From Mycolicibacterium malmesburyense (GTDB taxonomy: Bacteria > Actinomycetota > Actinomycetes > Mycobacteriales > Mycobacteriaceae): 64,000 bases of DNA. Below the pieces are notes generated by a model. The model did not search any database, was not told where the DNA came from, and saw only the letters and a program-made list of their open reading frames with translations. The DNA lies in contig NZ_CVTB01000313.1 of NCBI RefSeq assembly GCF_001050015.1, positions 1 through 64,000 on the forward strand, read 5' to 3'. This document shows, in pieces, positions 34,974 through 43,658 of the stretch (the first letter of the stretch is position 1; the number at the start of each line of letters is the position of its first letter). The translations under genes and the position numbers were made by a program.

Positions 34974-35789
34974 ATGTCACACCCTCTGAACTCCCCGCTG
35001 GGCCGGTTCGGCATCGCGACGTCCGAGGACGAGCCCGAGCGGTCTGTGGCATCGATTCCGGTGGGCGGAATGGTGAACCCGCTGACCGGCGCCCCGACCA
35101 TCGCACCCATGGCGATGCTCGTCGACCACGCGTGCGGTCTCGTCAACCACCGACGCCGCGCCCACGACGAGTGGACGGTGTCCAGCGAGCTGTCGTTGGA
35201 AGCGGATCCGGAGGCCACCGAAATCATCGCGGGCGCACCGGATGTCCCGGTGGTCGCGGTCGCGCGGTCGTTCGGCGTCAAGAGCGACGTGGCGCTGGCG
35301 ATGTGTGAACTTTCCCACCGCGACACCGTGCTGGCCACCGCGACCGTGCGCTCGTTCTACATCCCGTCACCCGCCGACATCCCGCCGTTCCCCGAGGGCG
35401 CGGTCGGCCCGTTGCCACCGGGGACGCTCGCCGAACGGATGTCGGTGCGGGTTGCCGAGAGCGGCGGTGCAGGACAGGTTCTGTTGCAGGACGAGGATCC
35501 CGTGCTGAACAACTTGATCGGCATCGTCCACGGCGGGGTCAGTGCGATGGCGCTGGAACTGGTCGGGAACGCGGCGCTCAACACCGACGGTTCCGATCAA
35601 CCCCTGCGAACCTCCTCCCTGAGGGTCAATTTCCTGCGGCCCTTCCACAGCGCCACCGAATCCCGTTATGTCGGTACGGCTTTGCGTGTGGGCCGCCGGA
35701 CGGGTGTCGCGGAGGCGCAGGCCGTCGGGCCCGGCGGCAGTGTCGCGCTGATCGCGAGACTGACCGCATACCGCACGGATCCGCGCTAG
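34974..35789 (+). CDS. PaaI/4HBT-type hotdog thioesterase-like protein
   Basis: 271 aa from the ATG at 34974 (MSHPLNSPLGRFGIATSED); a start at 34941 would fall in the copper operator. Two hotdog-fold repeats are suggested: VGGMVNPLTGAPTIAPMAMLVDHACGLVNHRR in the first half, and VLNNLIGIVHGGVSAMALELVGNAALN in the second, which has the HGG helix signature of PaaI acyl-CoA thioesterases. The final part, LRVNFLRPFHSATESRYVGTALRVGRRTGVAEAQAV, is typical of the fold. The acyl-CoA substrate is unknown. It precedes the ClC gene by 12 nt and may be co-transcribed with it. Confidence 0.82.
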   Translation: MSHPLNSPLGRFGIATSEDEPERSVASIPVGGMVNPLTGAPTIAPMAMLVDHACGLVNHRRRAHDEWTVSSELSLEADPEATEIIAGAPDVPVVAVARSFGVKSDVALAMCELSHRDTVLATATVRSFYIPSPADIPPFPEGAVGPLPPGTLAERMSVRVAESGGAGQVLLQDEDPVLNNLIGIVHGGVSAMALELVGNAALNTDGSDQPLRTSSLRVNFLRPFHSATESRYVGTALRVGRRTGVAEAQAVGPGGSVALIARLTAYRTDPR

Positions 35790-35801
35790 CATCTGGAGAC
35801 C

Positions 35802-37226
35802 ATGGCCGAGACCCGTGAAACCGGCGGCGGCCTCGGCGGTTTCATTCGGCGATCCGGATACATCCGTAAGTGGCTGATCCTCGGCATCGCTATCGGCGTC
35901 ATCGCCGGCCTCGGCGCGGTGGTCTTCTACCTGGCGCTCGACTACGCGGGCAACTTCCTCCTCGGTGATCTGGCCGGGTACCGGATCCCGAAACCGGACG
36001 GCGACGGCGGCGACCCCGGTTCGGCCGGATTCGACCGGCCCTGGGCCATCCCGCTGGTCGTGTGTGGCGGCGCGTTCGTATCGGCGTTGCTGGTCGCGAA
36101 GTTCGCGCCGGAGGCCGAAGGACACGGCACCGACAGCGCGATCGAGGCCGTGCACACCAACCCCCGCGCCATCCGCGGCCGGGCCATCGTCGTCAAGACC
36201 ATCGCCAGCGCCTTGACGATCGGATCTGGCGGTTCCGGTGGCCGTGAGGGCCCCGCCGCCCAGATCTCGGCCGGCTTCGGATCCCTGTTGACCAAATGGC
36301 TGGGTCTGTCCGACGACGACGGACGGATCGCGGTGTCCCTGGGCATCGGTTCGGGAATCGGCGCGATCTTCGGGGCACCGCTGGGTGGCGCCGTGCTGGC
36401 GGCGTCGATCGTCTACCGCCGGGACTTCGACTATCAAGCGCTGATACCCGGATTCATCACCTCGGCGACCGCCTATTCGGTGCTGGGTTCGATCCTCGGG
36501 TTCGACCCGCTGTTCGGGTTCGTCGCCGCCGACTATCGGTTCCACAGTCCGCTGGATCTCGGCTGGTTCGTCGTGCTCGGTGTCATCGCGGCCGGCGTCG
36601 GATACCTCTACGCCCGCATCTTCTACGGCACCGTCGCGCTGACCGCGCGGCTGCCCGGCCACAAGGTGCTCAAGCCCGCACTCGGCGGGCTGGCCGTCGG
36701 GTTGATCGGACTGGCCATCCCGCAGGTTCTGGCCAGCGGCTACGGCTGGGCGCAGAAGGCCACGGCGACCGAGACGCTGATGGAGATACCGCTGTGGATC
36801 GTGCTGATCCTGCCGCTGGCCAAGATCGTGGCGACGTCGCTGTCCATCGGCACCGGCGGCTCCGGAGGCATCTTCGGACCCGGCGTGGTGGTGGGCGCGT
36901 TCCTCGGCGCCGCGCTGTGGCGACTCGGCGATCTCGTCGGTGCGCCCGGAATCCCCGACAGCCCCGCCATCTTCGTCGTCGTCGGCATGATGGCGTGCTT
37001 CGGCAGCGTCGCGCACGCGCCGCTGGCCGTGATGATCATGGTGGCGGAGATGACCGGCTCGTTCTCGGTGATACCGTGCGCGATGGTCGCGGTGGGGATC
37101 GCCTACCTGCTGGTGTCGCGCACCGACGTGTCGATCTACCAAGCCCAGCGGCTCGACAGGGACGCCGCTCGCGCCGAGCGCGAAGCCGCAGCGCGCCGGT
37201 CAGCTCCGCCCGAGACGGCTACTTGA
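35802..37226 (+). CDS. ClC-family chloride channel/antiporter (Rv0143c-like)
   Basis: 474 aa with about 10-12 membrane helices. ClC signatures are present: EGHGTDSAIEAVH (first filter region, without the usual GSGIP), GSGGSGGREGPAAQISAGFGS with the gating Glu, GIGSGIGAIFGAPLGGAVLA, and SIGTGGSGGIFGPGVVVGAFLGA. The gating Glu is kept in REGP. There is no CBS pair at the C-terminus, only a short basic, helical tail. It resembles M. tuberculosis Rv0143c and begins the segment syntenic to Rv0143c-Rv0135c. The 3' end overlaps dps by 8 nt (convergent). Confidence 0.92.
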   Translation: MAETRETGGGLGGFIRRSGYIRKWLILGIAIGVIAGLGAVVFYLALDYAGNFLLGDLAGYRIPKPDGDGGDPGSAGFDRPWAIPLVVCGGAFVSALLVAKFAPEAEGHGTDSAIEAVHTNPRAIRGRAIVVKTIASALTIGSGGSGGREGPAAQISAGFGSLLTKWLGLSDDDGRIAVSLGIGSGIGAIFGAPLGGAVLAASIVYRRDFDYQALIPGFITSATAYSVLGSILGFDPLFGFVAADYRFHSPLDLGWFVVLGVIAAGVGYLYARIFYGTVALTARLPGHKVLKPALGGLAVGLIGLAIPQVLASGYGWAQKATATETLMEIPLWIVLILPLAKIVATSLSIGTGGSGGIFGPGVVVGAFLGAALWRLGDLVGAPGIPDSPAIFVVVGMMACFGSVAHAPLAVMIMVAEMTGSFSVIPCAMVAVGIAYLLVSRTDVSIYQAQRLDRDAARAEREAAARRSAPPETAT

Positions 37227-37776
37227 CCGGGGACTTCTTCTTGGCCTGACTGGCCGCGCCCTTCTCGGTCGTCGCGCCCTTGTTGGCGAGCTGACCGCCC
37301 GAGTTCTCCAGATGGGCGCGCACGAACCACTGGAACTTCTCCAGCTCGGCGGCGTGGCCGATCAGGATGTCCTCGGTCACCGGATCGGCGTCCTCGGCCT
37401 CTTCGATGTTCTGACGGGTGTCCTCGATGATCCCGTCGTAGACCAGGTCGAGCGCGGCAAGGTGCGCCTGCACGGTGTCGCGATCGAGTGAGTAGTCATC
37501 CCAGCTGCGGTCCTCGAGGATCGCGCCGGGCGTTCCCTTCGGCGAGAAGCCGAGGGTGGCGATCCGCTCGGCGACCTCATCGGCATAGCCGCGCACCAAC
37601 TCGACCTGCGGGTCGATCATCTCGTGCACGCCGATGAAGTTCGGGCCCACCACATTCCAATGGATGTGCTTGAGGGTCAGGTGTAGGTCGTTGTACCGGC
37701 TCAACTGCTTCTGCAGGAGTTCGGCGACCTTCGTGGCGTCTTTGTCGGTCATGCCGGGAACGGTGTATTGAGACAT
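37219..37776 (-). CDS. dps: Dps DNA-protection ferritin
   Basis: 185 aa from the ATG at 37776 (MSQYTVPGMTDKDATKVAELLQ), with AAGGAG 7 nt upstream. Very close to M. smegmatis Dps1. Forms a 12-mer that oxidises Fe(II) with H2O2 and binds DNA. Ferroxidase residues lie at the dimer interface: LTLKHIHWNVVGPNFIGVHEMIDPQVELVRGYADEVAERI. The C-terminal tail (GGQLANKGATTEKGAASQAKKKSPVK) is Lys-rich and supplies the DNA-binding function. The promoter region 37777-37858 shows no motif I can name with confidence. Confidence 0.95.
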   Translation of the reverse strand: MSQYTVPGMTDKDATKVAELLQKQLSRYNDLHLTLKHIHWNVVGPNFIGVHEMIDPQVELVRGYADEVAERIATLGFSPKGTPGAILEDRSWDDYSLDRDTVQAHLAALDLVYDGIIEDTRQNIEEAEDADPVTEDILIGHAAELEKFQWFVRAHLENSGGQLANKGATTEKGAASQAKKKSPVK

Positions 37777-37858
37777 GGGCAAGCTCCTTTTGCACGCTTT
37801 GGTGTCGACCGTTCGACTACCCGCTGCACTGATGCGGTAATCAGCCCCGTCGCGGGCG

Positions 37859-38770
37859 TCACATCTCGATCAGATTCGGGATCGCCATGCGCGGCCCGAA
37901 TCGCGGCAGCACTGCCAGCCCGCTCACTTCCAGCAGGCGCACCGCGCGATGGCGGTGGGGTCGAAGCGGTTCGAGCAACTCGACCATCGCCGGGTCATCG
38001 ATGGGATGCCCAAGCAGGCTCCATCCGACCATCTTCGCCAGGTGATAGTCGCCGACCGAGAGCGCGTCGGCGTCGCCGAACGCGCGCTGGCTCGTCTCCG
38101 CGGCGGTCCACTCACCGACCCCCGGAAGCGACGCCATCGCGGCCCGGGCCTTGGCCGACGATCGTGCGCCCAGCCGTTCCAAGGAGTCGGCACGTTGCGC
38201 ACACCCGACAACGGTGCGTGCGCGGCGGGGATCGACGTTGGCGCGGTGGAACTCCCATGACGGGATGCGGCGCCAGATCTCGCCCGGCGGTGGCACCCGC
38301 ATGTGGGCCGGCGCCGGGCCAGGGGCGGGGGCGCCGTACTTCGTGACGAGCAGTCGCCACGCGCGCCGGGCGTCCCTGCCGTAGACGCGCTGTTCGAGCA
38401 CCGCGGGGATCAGCGCCTCGAGCACGCGGTCGGTGCGGCCGAGGCGTAGGTGCGGGACGCGTTGGTGCGCGGCGGCGATCGTCGGTTCGGTGGGCGCGAA
38501 GCCGGCGCTGTCGTCGTACGCGCCGAGTTGGGCGGGCAACGTCTCGGCGAACTCCCGTGCCCCATCACCCCACGCCTCGCAGTCGACGGTGTCGGGTGCC
38601 GATTTGGTGAGCCGCGCCGTGACCGGACCGCTGCGCATGAGGCTGGTGCGCCAGATCGCGCCCTCGGGCGCGTCGTAGTAGCAAGGGTCTCTGCGGCCAC
38701 GCCGCAGCGGCGACAGCGTCAGCGCGGGGCTGACCGGGCCGTCGAACGCGACGCTGACCGAGGTGTGCAC
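37859..38770 (-). CDS. AlkA-type 3-methyladenine DNA glycosylase / HhH-GPD protein
   Basis: 303 aa with a GTG start. An N-terminal AlkA-like beta domain is followed by the HhH-GPD core: RVLEALIPAVLEQRVYGRDARRAWRLLVTKYG, the hairpin SLPGVGEWTAAETSQRAFGDADALSVGDYHLAKMVGW with the catalytic Asp in GDYH, and a helical end. There are no Fe-S Cys residues, as expected for AlkA. It removes alkylated bases in base-excision repair. It lies 9 nt after the DUF427 gene on the same strand. Position matches M. tuberculosis Rv0142. Confidence 0.88.
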   Translation of the reverse strand: MHTSVSVAFDGPVSPALTLSPLRRGRRDPCYYDAPEGAIWRTSLMRSGPVTARLTKSAPDTVDCEAWGDGAREFAETLPAQLGAYDDSAGFAPTEPTIAAAHQRVPHLRLGRTDRVLEALIPAVLEQRVYGRDARRAWRLLVTKYGAPAPGPAPAHMRVPPPGEIWRRIPSWEFHRANVDPRRARTVVGCAQRADSLERLGARSSAKARAAMASLPGVGEWTAAETSQRAFGDADALSVGDYHLAKMVGWSLLGHPIDDPAMVELLEPLRPHRHRAVRLLEVSGLAVLPRFGPRMAIPNLIEM

Positions 38771-38779
38771 CGGCCAAGG

Positions 38780-39178
38780 TTATGCCCGGGCTACTGACCA
38801 TGCCTGAACGACGGTGACCTCGGCCTTGTCCGGATAGAAGGCAACGTGGCCGGCGATCGCCCCCACGGCCGGATAGGGCTTCTCGTAGGTCCAGATGGCG
38901 TCCTCGACGGTGGCGCCGTCGCCGGTCACGAGGTGGTAGTAACTGGCGTCGCCCTTGAAAGGGCAGTAGGTCTGGGTGTCGCTGGGCCGGAGTTTGTCCT
39001 CGGCGACGTCGGCGCGCGGGATGTACTGCACGGCCGGATACGTCGACTCCTGCAGCGTCAGCGCCCGGTCGGTGTCGGCGACGATCTCGCCGTTCACCCG
39101 GACGGTGACGTGTCTGCCGGTTGGCTCGACGGTGATCGGATGCTCCGCGGTGGGCTCGAGTACGGGTCGATCGCTCAT
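38780..39178 (-). CDS. DUF427-domain protein (Rv0140-like)
   Basis: 132 aa from the ATG at 39178 (MSDRPVLEPTAEHPITVEPTG). A DUF427 beta-rich domain: VTVRVNGEIVADTDRALTLQESTYPAVQYIPRADV, then TYCPFKGDASYYHLVTGDG and EDAIWTYEKPYPAVGAIAGHVAFYP. The Cys and His in the CPFKGDASYYH motif are conserved in the family. The biochemical activity is unknown. The gene runs into the AlkA-type glycosylase gene 9 nt later, which suggests one transcript. The divergent HNH gene starts 71 bp upstream. Confidence 0.9.
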   Translation of the reverse strand: MSDRPVLEPTAEHPITVEPTGRHVTVRVNGEIVADTDRALTLQESTYPAVQYIPRADVAEDKLRPSDTQTYCPFKGDASYYHLVTGDGATVEDAIWTYEKPYPAVGAIAGHVAFYPDKAEVTVVQAWSVARA

Positions 39179-39235
39179 GCCATGCCCAACGCTCGAGGTA
39201 CCGTCTGGGATTCCGGGCGTGTCATACCTCCATGG

Positions 39236-39256
39236 CATAGTCGAACGCATGTTCGG
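39236..39256 (+). promoter_or_regulatory. LexA (SOS) box containing the HNH-gene start codon, with overlapping -10
   Basis: TCGAAC-GCAT-GTTCGG (39241-39256) matches 11 of 12 defined bases of the mycobacterial SOS box. A -10-like CATAGT (39236-39241) touches its left edge, and the ATG of the HNH gene (39249-39251) lies inside it. The transcript should therefore be leaderless and LexA-repressed. The geometry is the same as at the dinB start at 17788. Confidence 0.8.
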
Positions 39257-40670
39257 GTCGGAGTTCGCGAAGGTCGACGATTCCGCGCTCGTCGCCGCCA
39301 TCGCGGAGGGTGCGCGTGCCGAGGCCAATGCCGCCGCGCGCCGGCTCGCGGCAATCGCGGAATTGGTCCGGCGCAAGGTGTGTGACGACGACGAGCGCAG
39401 CCGGAACGCGTTCGATCCGTGGGACGCGGTGGCCGCCGAGGTGGCGGCTGCGATGACGGTCGGGCACCGGCGCGCGTCCGGGCAGATGAGGATCGCGCAG
39501 GCGTTGCGCGAACGGCTGCCTCAGGTCGCGGCGTTGTTCGAGCGGGGAGGGATCGGTGCGCGGATCGTCTCGGCGATCACCTGGCGCACGATGTTGGTCG
39601 AGGACCCTGAGGCGTTGGCGCTGATCGACGCTGCACTCGCGTGGCGGGCGTCGCGCTTGGGCCCGCTGTCCGAGCAGCGACTCGATGCGGCGATCGACGC
39701 ACTCGTCGAGCAGTTCGACCCCGAGGCCGTGCGCAAAGCCCAAACCAGGTTGCGCAGCAGGGATTTCCACATCGGTGACGTCGACGACCCGACCGGCATC
39801 ACTTCGGTGTGGGGCAAGTTGTCGATCACGGATGCCGCCGTCCTCAAGCGTCGCCTCGCCGAGATGACGAGGGCGGTGTGCGAGAACGACCCGCGCACCA
39901 TGGGCGAGCGACGGGCCGACGCCGTCGGCGCGTTGGCCGCCAACCAGGACCGGTTGGCTTGTGCCTGCGGATCGCCGACATGCGCCGCGACCGGCCCACA
40001 GGCGTCGAATGTCGTCATACACGTGGTGGCCGACCAGGCCGCGATCGACAACGCCACGGCCGGAGCCGCCACGGAAGACGACCGCCCCAAGCGGGGCACC
40101 GCGGTACTGCTGGGCCACGGCGCCTTGCCCACCTCACTGCTGCCCTGGCTGATCCGCCGCGGCTCGAAGGTACGGCCGATCAAGCCCCCAGGAGCCAACG
40201 CCGAGCCGCGGTATCAGCCGTCGGCAGCGCTGGCCGACTTCGTGCGGATGCGCGATATGTACTGTCGCGCACCGGGATGCGACGTGCCCGCCGACCTGTG
40301 CGATATCGATCACACAATCCCGTGGCCACTGGGGCCCACACACCCGTCGAACCTCAAATGCCTGTGCCGCAAGAATCACATGATGAAGACGTTCTACGGC
40401 GGCCCCGACGGCTGGCGCGACGTCCAAATGCCGGATGGGACCGTCATCTGGACCGCACCCAGCGGCCACACGTACACCACCTACCCCGGCAGCAAGCTGT
40501 TCTTCGACTGGGACACCACCACCGCCGACCTTCCGCCACCGTCCGGTATGCCATTGCCGCCGATCGACCGCCAAGCGCGGATGCCGAAGCGAAAACGCAC
40601 GCGCGCCGCCGAATTCGCGGCACGGATCAAAGCCGAACGGGCCCGTAACGTCGACCCGGCACTGTTCTGA
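39249..40670 (+). CDS. 13E12-type DUF222/HNH endonuclease-like protein
   Basis: 473 aa from the ATG at 39249 (MFGSEFAKVDDSALVAAIAEG). A long DUF222 helical domain covers residues 1 to about 300 (ARRLAAIAELVRRK, DPWDAVAAEVAAAMTVGHRRASGQM, LSEQRLDAAIDALVEQFDPEAV). A Cys-rich CACGSPTCAATG segment follows, then a C-terminal HNH domain: MYCRAPGCDVPADLCDIDHTIPWPLGPTHPSNLKCLCRKNHMMKT. The zinc Cys residues and the HNH residues are intact. Members are multi-copy in mycobacteria (13E12 repeat family) and several are LexA targets. The role is unknown, perhaps DNA processing during SOS. Confidence 0.9.
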   Translation: MFGSEFAKVDDSALVAAIAEGARAEANAAARRLAAIAELVRRKVCDDDERSRNAFDPWDAVAAEVAAAMTVGHRRASGQMRIAQALRERLPQVAALFERGGIGARIVSAITWRTMLVEDPEALALIDAALAWRASRLGPLSEQRLDAAIDALVEQFDPEAVRKAQTRLRSRDFHIGDVDDPTGITSVWGKLSITDAAVLKRRLAEMTRAVCENDPRTMGERRADAVGALAANQDRLACACGSPTCAATGPQASNVVIHVVADQAAIDNATAGAATEDDRPKRGTAVLLGHGALPTSLLPWLIRRGSKVRPIKPPGANAEPRYQPSAALADFVRMRDMYCRAPGCDVPADLCDIDHTIPWPLGPTHPSNLKCLCRKNHMMKTFYGGPDGWRDVQMPDGTVIWTAPSGHTYTTYPGSKLFFDWDTTTADLPPPSGMPLPPIDRQARMPKRKRTRAAEFAARIKAERARNVDPALF

Positions 40671-40680
40671 GCCCCAGGCG

Positions 40681-42054
40681 CTAATGCGGTCGTCCCGCGA
40701 TCAGGTCGGCGACGCGCGCGATCGGTGAGGTGGCGGACCGTCCGCGAGCCTCATGCCAGTCGGCGGCCTTGTACGCGAGATACAGGCCGCGGACGCCGAG
40801 CCACCGCAGCGGTTCGGGTTCCCAGTTGCGCGAGCGGTGTCCGACCCACGGCAACTCGGTCAACGGCGTGCGCCTGCCGAGCACGAGATCGGTCAGCGTA
40901 CGCCCGGCCAGATTGGTGGCGGTGACACCATGGCCGACATAACCGCCCGCGACACCCAAACCCGTTGCCCGGTCGAAGAATACGCTCGCCGTCCAATCCC
41001 GCGGGACCGCGAGCACACCACACCACCCGTGCGCGATCGGGATCTCCCGCGTCTGCGGCAGCACCGAATGCAGCACCCGGGTCAGGTGGGTGATGGTGCG
41101 CGGCGGCACTCGGCCGTCGCGGTCAATTCTCGACCCGAACCTGTACGGCACGCTACGGCCACCGATCGCAATGCGATCGTCGACCGTGCGTTGCGCGTAG
41201 AAGAAGCCGTGCGCGGTGTCGCCGAGCGTCTCACATCCGCGCCAACCGATCGTGTCCCAAACCCGTTCGGACAATGGCTCGGTGACGATCATCGAGCTGT
41301 TCATCGGCAACCAGCGTCGCCGCAGCCCGGGCAGCGCCGCGGTGAAACCCTCGGTCGCCCGCAATACGACCGGCGCATTGACCGCACCGAACGGCGTACC
41401 GACGCGGCCGGGCGCGATCGTCACAGCCGGAGTCTCCTCGTACACCTCGACCCCGAGCCGCGTCACCACCTCCGCCACCCCCCGGGCCAGCCAGGCGGGC
41501 TGGATCCGCGCGCAGTGCGGGTTGTGGTAGGCGGCGACCACGCTGTCGAGTCGAATGCGTTCGGCCACCTCGGATTCCGAGAGCGGTTCGATGCCGTCGA
41601 CTCCCCAGCCGGCCTCGCTCTCGAATTCGGCGCCCAGTCGGACGGCCTGCGCACGGTTGCGCGCGATCTGCACGGTGCCGCCCTTGACGATCCCCGCGTC
41701 GATGCCCTCACGCTCGGCGACCGCGATGACCTCGTCGACGCTGTCGTTCAGCGCCCGCTGCCAGGCCAGCACCCGGTCCCGGCCGTATCGCCTGGCCATC
41801 GCGTCGCGGTCGCCGGGCGCCAGCCCCGACAGCCAGCCGCCGTTGCGGCCCGAGGCGCCGAAGCCCGCGAACCGCGCCTCGAGCACCGCGATCCGCAGCG
41901 ACGGGTCGGCCCTTTTCAGGTAGTACGCGGTCCACAGCCCGGTGTAGCCGGCCCCGACGATGCACACGTCGACGTCCCGGTCCCCTGGCAGCGGTGGCCG
42001 GGTCGTCGGATACCCGCCGAGCCAGTGCGAGACCTCGCCGTTGACGGTGGTCAC
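40681..42054 (-). CDS. FAD-dependent amine/amino-acid oxidoreductase (DAO family)
   Basis: 457 aa with a GTG start. The N-terminal FAD-binding motif is VDVCIVGAGYTGLWTAYYLKRADPSLRIAVLEA, then the GASGRNGGWLSG motif seen in gamma-glutamylputrescine oxidase (PuuB)-type enzymes, HNPHCARIQPAWLARGVAEVV, and the C-terminal GLGVAGGYVGHGVTATNLAGRTLTDLVLG flavin-site closing. The substrate is probably an amine or N-substituted amino acid; PuuB-like specificity is only a guess because no putrescine genes are near. Divergent from the enoyl-CoA hydratase gene, 34 bp apart. Confidence 0.85.
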   Translation of the reverse strand: MTTVNGEVSHWLGGYPTTRPPLPGDRDVDVCIVGAGYTGLWTAYYLKRADPSLRIAVLEARFAGFGASGRNGGWLSGLAPGDRDAMARRYGRDRVLAWQRALNDSVDEVIAVAEREGIDAGIVKGGTVQIARNRAQAVRLGAEFESEAGWGVDGIEPLSESEVAERIRLDSVVAAYHNPHCARIQPAWLARGVAEVVTRLGVEVYEETPAVTIAPGRVGTPFGAVNAPVVLRATEGFTAALPGLRRRWLPMNSSMIVTEPLSERVWDTIGWRGCETLGDTAHGFFYAQRTVDDRIAIGGRSVPYRFGSRIDRDGRVPPRTITHLTRVLHSVLPQTREIPIAHGWCGVLAVPRDWTASVFFDRATGLGVAGGYVGHGVTATNLAGRTLTDLVLGRRTPLTELPWVGHRSRNWEPEPLRWLGVRGLYLAYKAADWHEARGRSATSPIARVADLIAGRPH

Positions 42055-42088
42055 TGTGTGATTGTGCAGCAGGTGGTGTAATCGGCTG

Positions 42089-42745
42089 ATGGCTGACCTT
42101 CAACGGCACGGCGCGGTGTACGTGTTGTCCCTCGGCGATGATGAGAACCGGTTTCACCCCGACAGGCTGTCCGCCATCAACTCGGCGCTCGACGAGGTGG
42201 AGGCTGCGGACGGGCTGAAGGCCGTGGTCACCACGGGCAGCGGCAAGTTCTACTCCAACGGGCTCGACCTCGACTACATGGCCGCCAATCCTGATGCGGC
42301 CGAGGCCAATCTGGCCGACGTGCACGCCTTGTTCGCGCGCGTGCTGGCGTACCCCGCACCGATCATCGCCGCGGTCCAGGGGCACGCGTTCGCCGCCGGC
42401 GCGATGCTGGCGCTAGCCCACGACCAGATCGTCATGCGCGCCGATCGCGGCTTCTTCTGCCTGCCCGAGGTCGACCTCGGCATCCCGTTCACCGGAGGGA
42501 TGAACGCGCTCATCCGGTCCCGACTACCGATAGCGACCGCGCACGAGGCCATGACCACCGCGCGACGCTATGGCGGCGAAGACGCCCGCGCGGCGGGGAT
42601 CGTCGCGGCCACCGCCGGCGAAGGCGAAGTGGTCGACGCGGCCGTCGCCCGCGCCGATGCGCTCGCTCCCAAGGCAGGCCCGGTGTTCGGCGCGATCAAG
42701 GCGCGGCTCTACGCCGAGGTGATCGCCGAGCTCCGCGTCCGATAA
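42089..42745 (+). CDS. Enoyl-CoA hydratase/isomerase family protein
   Basis: 218 aa from the ATG at 42089. A short crotonase: ENRFHPDRLSAINSALDEVEAADGLKAVVTTGSGKFYSNGLDLDYM, then the second oxyanion-hole segment PAPIIAAVQGHAFAAGAMLALAHDQIVMRADRGFFCLPEVDLGIPFTGGMNALI. The Glu in LPEVDLG matches one catalytic Glu of hydratases/isomerases, but the C-terminal trimerisation helices are truncated, as in the PPI/ECI2-like short group. It may be a delta3-delta2-enoyl-CoA isomerase. It is followed by a double stem-loop before the convergent methyltransferase. Confidence 0.85.
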   Translation: MADLQRHGAVYVLSLGDDENRFHPDRLSAINSALDEVEAADGLKAVVTTGSGKFYSNGLDLDYMAANPDAAEANLADVHALFARVLAYPAPIIAAVQGHAFAAGAMLALAHDQIVMRADRGFFCLPEVDLGIPFTGGMNALIRSRLPIATAHEAMTTARRYGGEDARAAGIVAATAGEGEVVDAAVARADALAPKAGPVFGAIKARLYAEVIAELRVR

Positions 42746-42750
42746 CCGCC

Positions 42751-42805
42751 GAAACTGAACTCCTGCGCGAGAAATCGCGCATTTCGCCGGCATATCTTCA
42801 GTTTC
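42751..42805. terminator. Nested stem-loop between convergent genes
   Basis: A 9-bp outer stem, GAAACTGAA (42751-42759) with TTCAGTTTC (42797-42805), encloses a perfect 7-bp hairpin, TGCGCGA (42764-42770), with a GAAA tetraloop and TCGCGCA (42775-42781). It lies 6 nt after the hydratase stop. It could be a bidirectional terminator or a REP-like dispersed palindrome. Confidence 0.6.
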
Positions 42806-42817
42806 GAGCGCGACGGC

Positions 42818-43636
42818 TCAGAACGCGTAGCGGTGATACTGCGCCATATATCGCAGCGACGGCAGCGTCGACATCGCTCGGCCCATGGCGCGGTAGTACC
42901 AGGCGACGTTGCGAAACGTGGGGGAGTCGAACGGTGACATCCAGGCAAGCAACCGGACTCCGGGCACCGCGGCGACGATGTCGTCGGGACCCTCGACCGC
43001 CCAATGCAGCGTCGCGCCCGCTCGCCGCACGACCGCGTTCAGGACCTGCGACCTGATACCGAGCCGGTTGTAGGCGTCGAAATGCAGCTCGCCCGAGGAA
43101 AACCTGTCGACCACTCGCCGCAGCAGTGCCACACCCTCGGACTCCGCCAGATACATGGTCAGGCCCTCGGCGATCATCAAAACCGGTCGATCCGTGGGTA
43201 TTTCGGCCATCCACGATGGATCGGTGACCGACGCGCCGATGACGCGGCAGCGGTCGCGGGGCGGATAGAGCTGCCTGCGCAGATCGATCACCTCGGGGTA
43301 GTCTACGTCGAACCAGTCGACACCCGGCCCAGGGTCGAGCCGGAACACCCGCGCGTCCAGCCCGCACCCCAGGTGCAGCACGACCGCCTCAGGGCGGACA
43401 GCCAGGAACTGGCGCGCCCACAAGTCGAAATGCGCGGTGCGCGTCGTCACCGACGGCGAATTGGCCGCGGTCATCGTCGTTTTCGACCAGTCGTAGTCGA
43501 TGCGCTCGACGATCTCCTTGGCGAACCGGTCCCCCAGAATGGGTTCGGGCAGGTCCGCGTCCAGCGCCTTGGCGTAGAACGTCGCGAGCATGGTCTGCGG
43601 CGCACCGGACAAATCGACAGGCAGTTTGTCGGGCAT
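42818..43636 (-). CDS. LCM-type S-adenosylmethionine-dependent methyltransferase
   Basis: 272 aa. The leucine carboxyl methyltransferase-like (Ppm1/COG3315) fold is shown by DWSKTTMTAANSPSVTTRTAHFDLWARQFLAVRPEAVVLHLGCGLDARVFRLDPGPGVDWFDVDYPEVIDLRRQLYP, with the SAM-binding LGCGLDAR glycine loop and the acidic VDYPEVI. MIAEGLTMYL is motif post-I. It is not the common 'MXTEGD' mycobacterial paralogue group but is close to tetracenomycin/O-methyltransferase-like members. Substrate unknown, possibly a polyketide-like or small acid. A single gene, convergent with the hydratase. Confidence 0.87.
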   Translation of the reverse strand: MPDKLPVDLSGAPQTMLATFYAKALDADLPEPILGDRFAKEIVERIDYDWSKTTMTAANSPSVTTRTAHFDLWARQFLAVRPEAVVLHLGCGLDARVFRLDPGPGVDWFDVDYPEVIDLRRQLYPPRDRCRVIGASVTDPSWMAEIPTDRPVLMIAEGLTMYLAESEGVALLRRVVDRFSSGELHFDAYNRLGIRSQVLNAVVRRAGATLHWAVEGPDDIVAAVPGVRLLAWMSPFDSPTFRNVAWYYRAMGRAMSTLPSLRYMAQYHRYAF

Positions 43637-43658
43637 CCTTCGACCCTACTCGGCGGCG

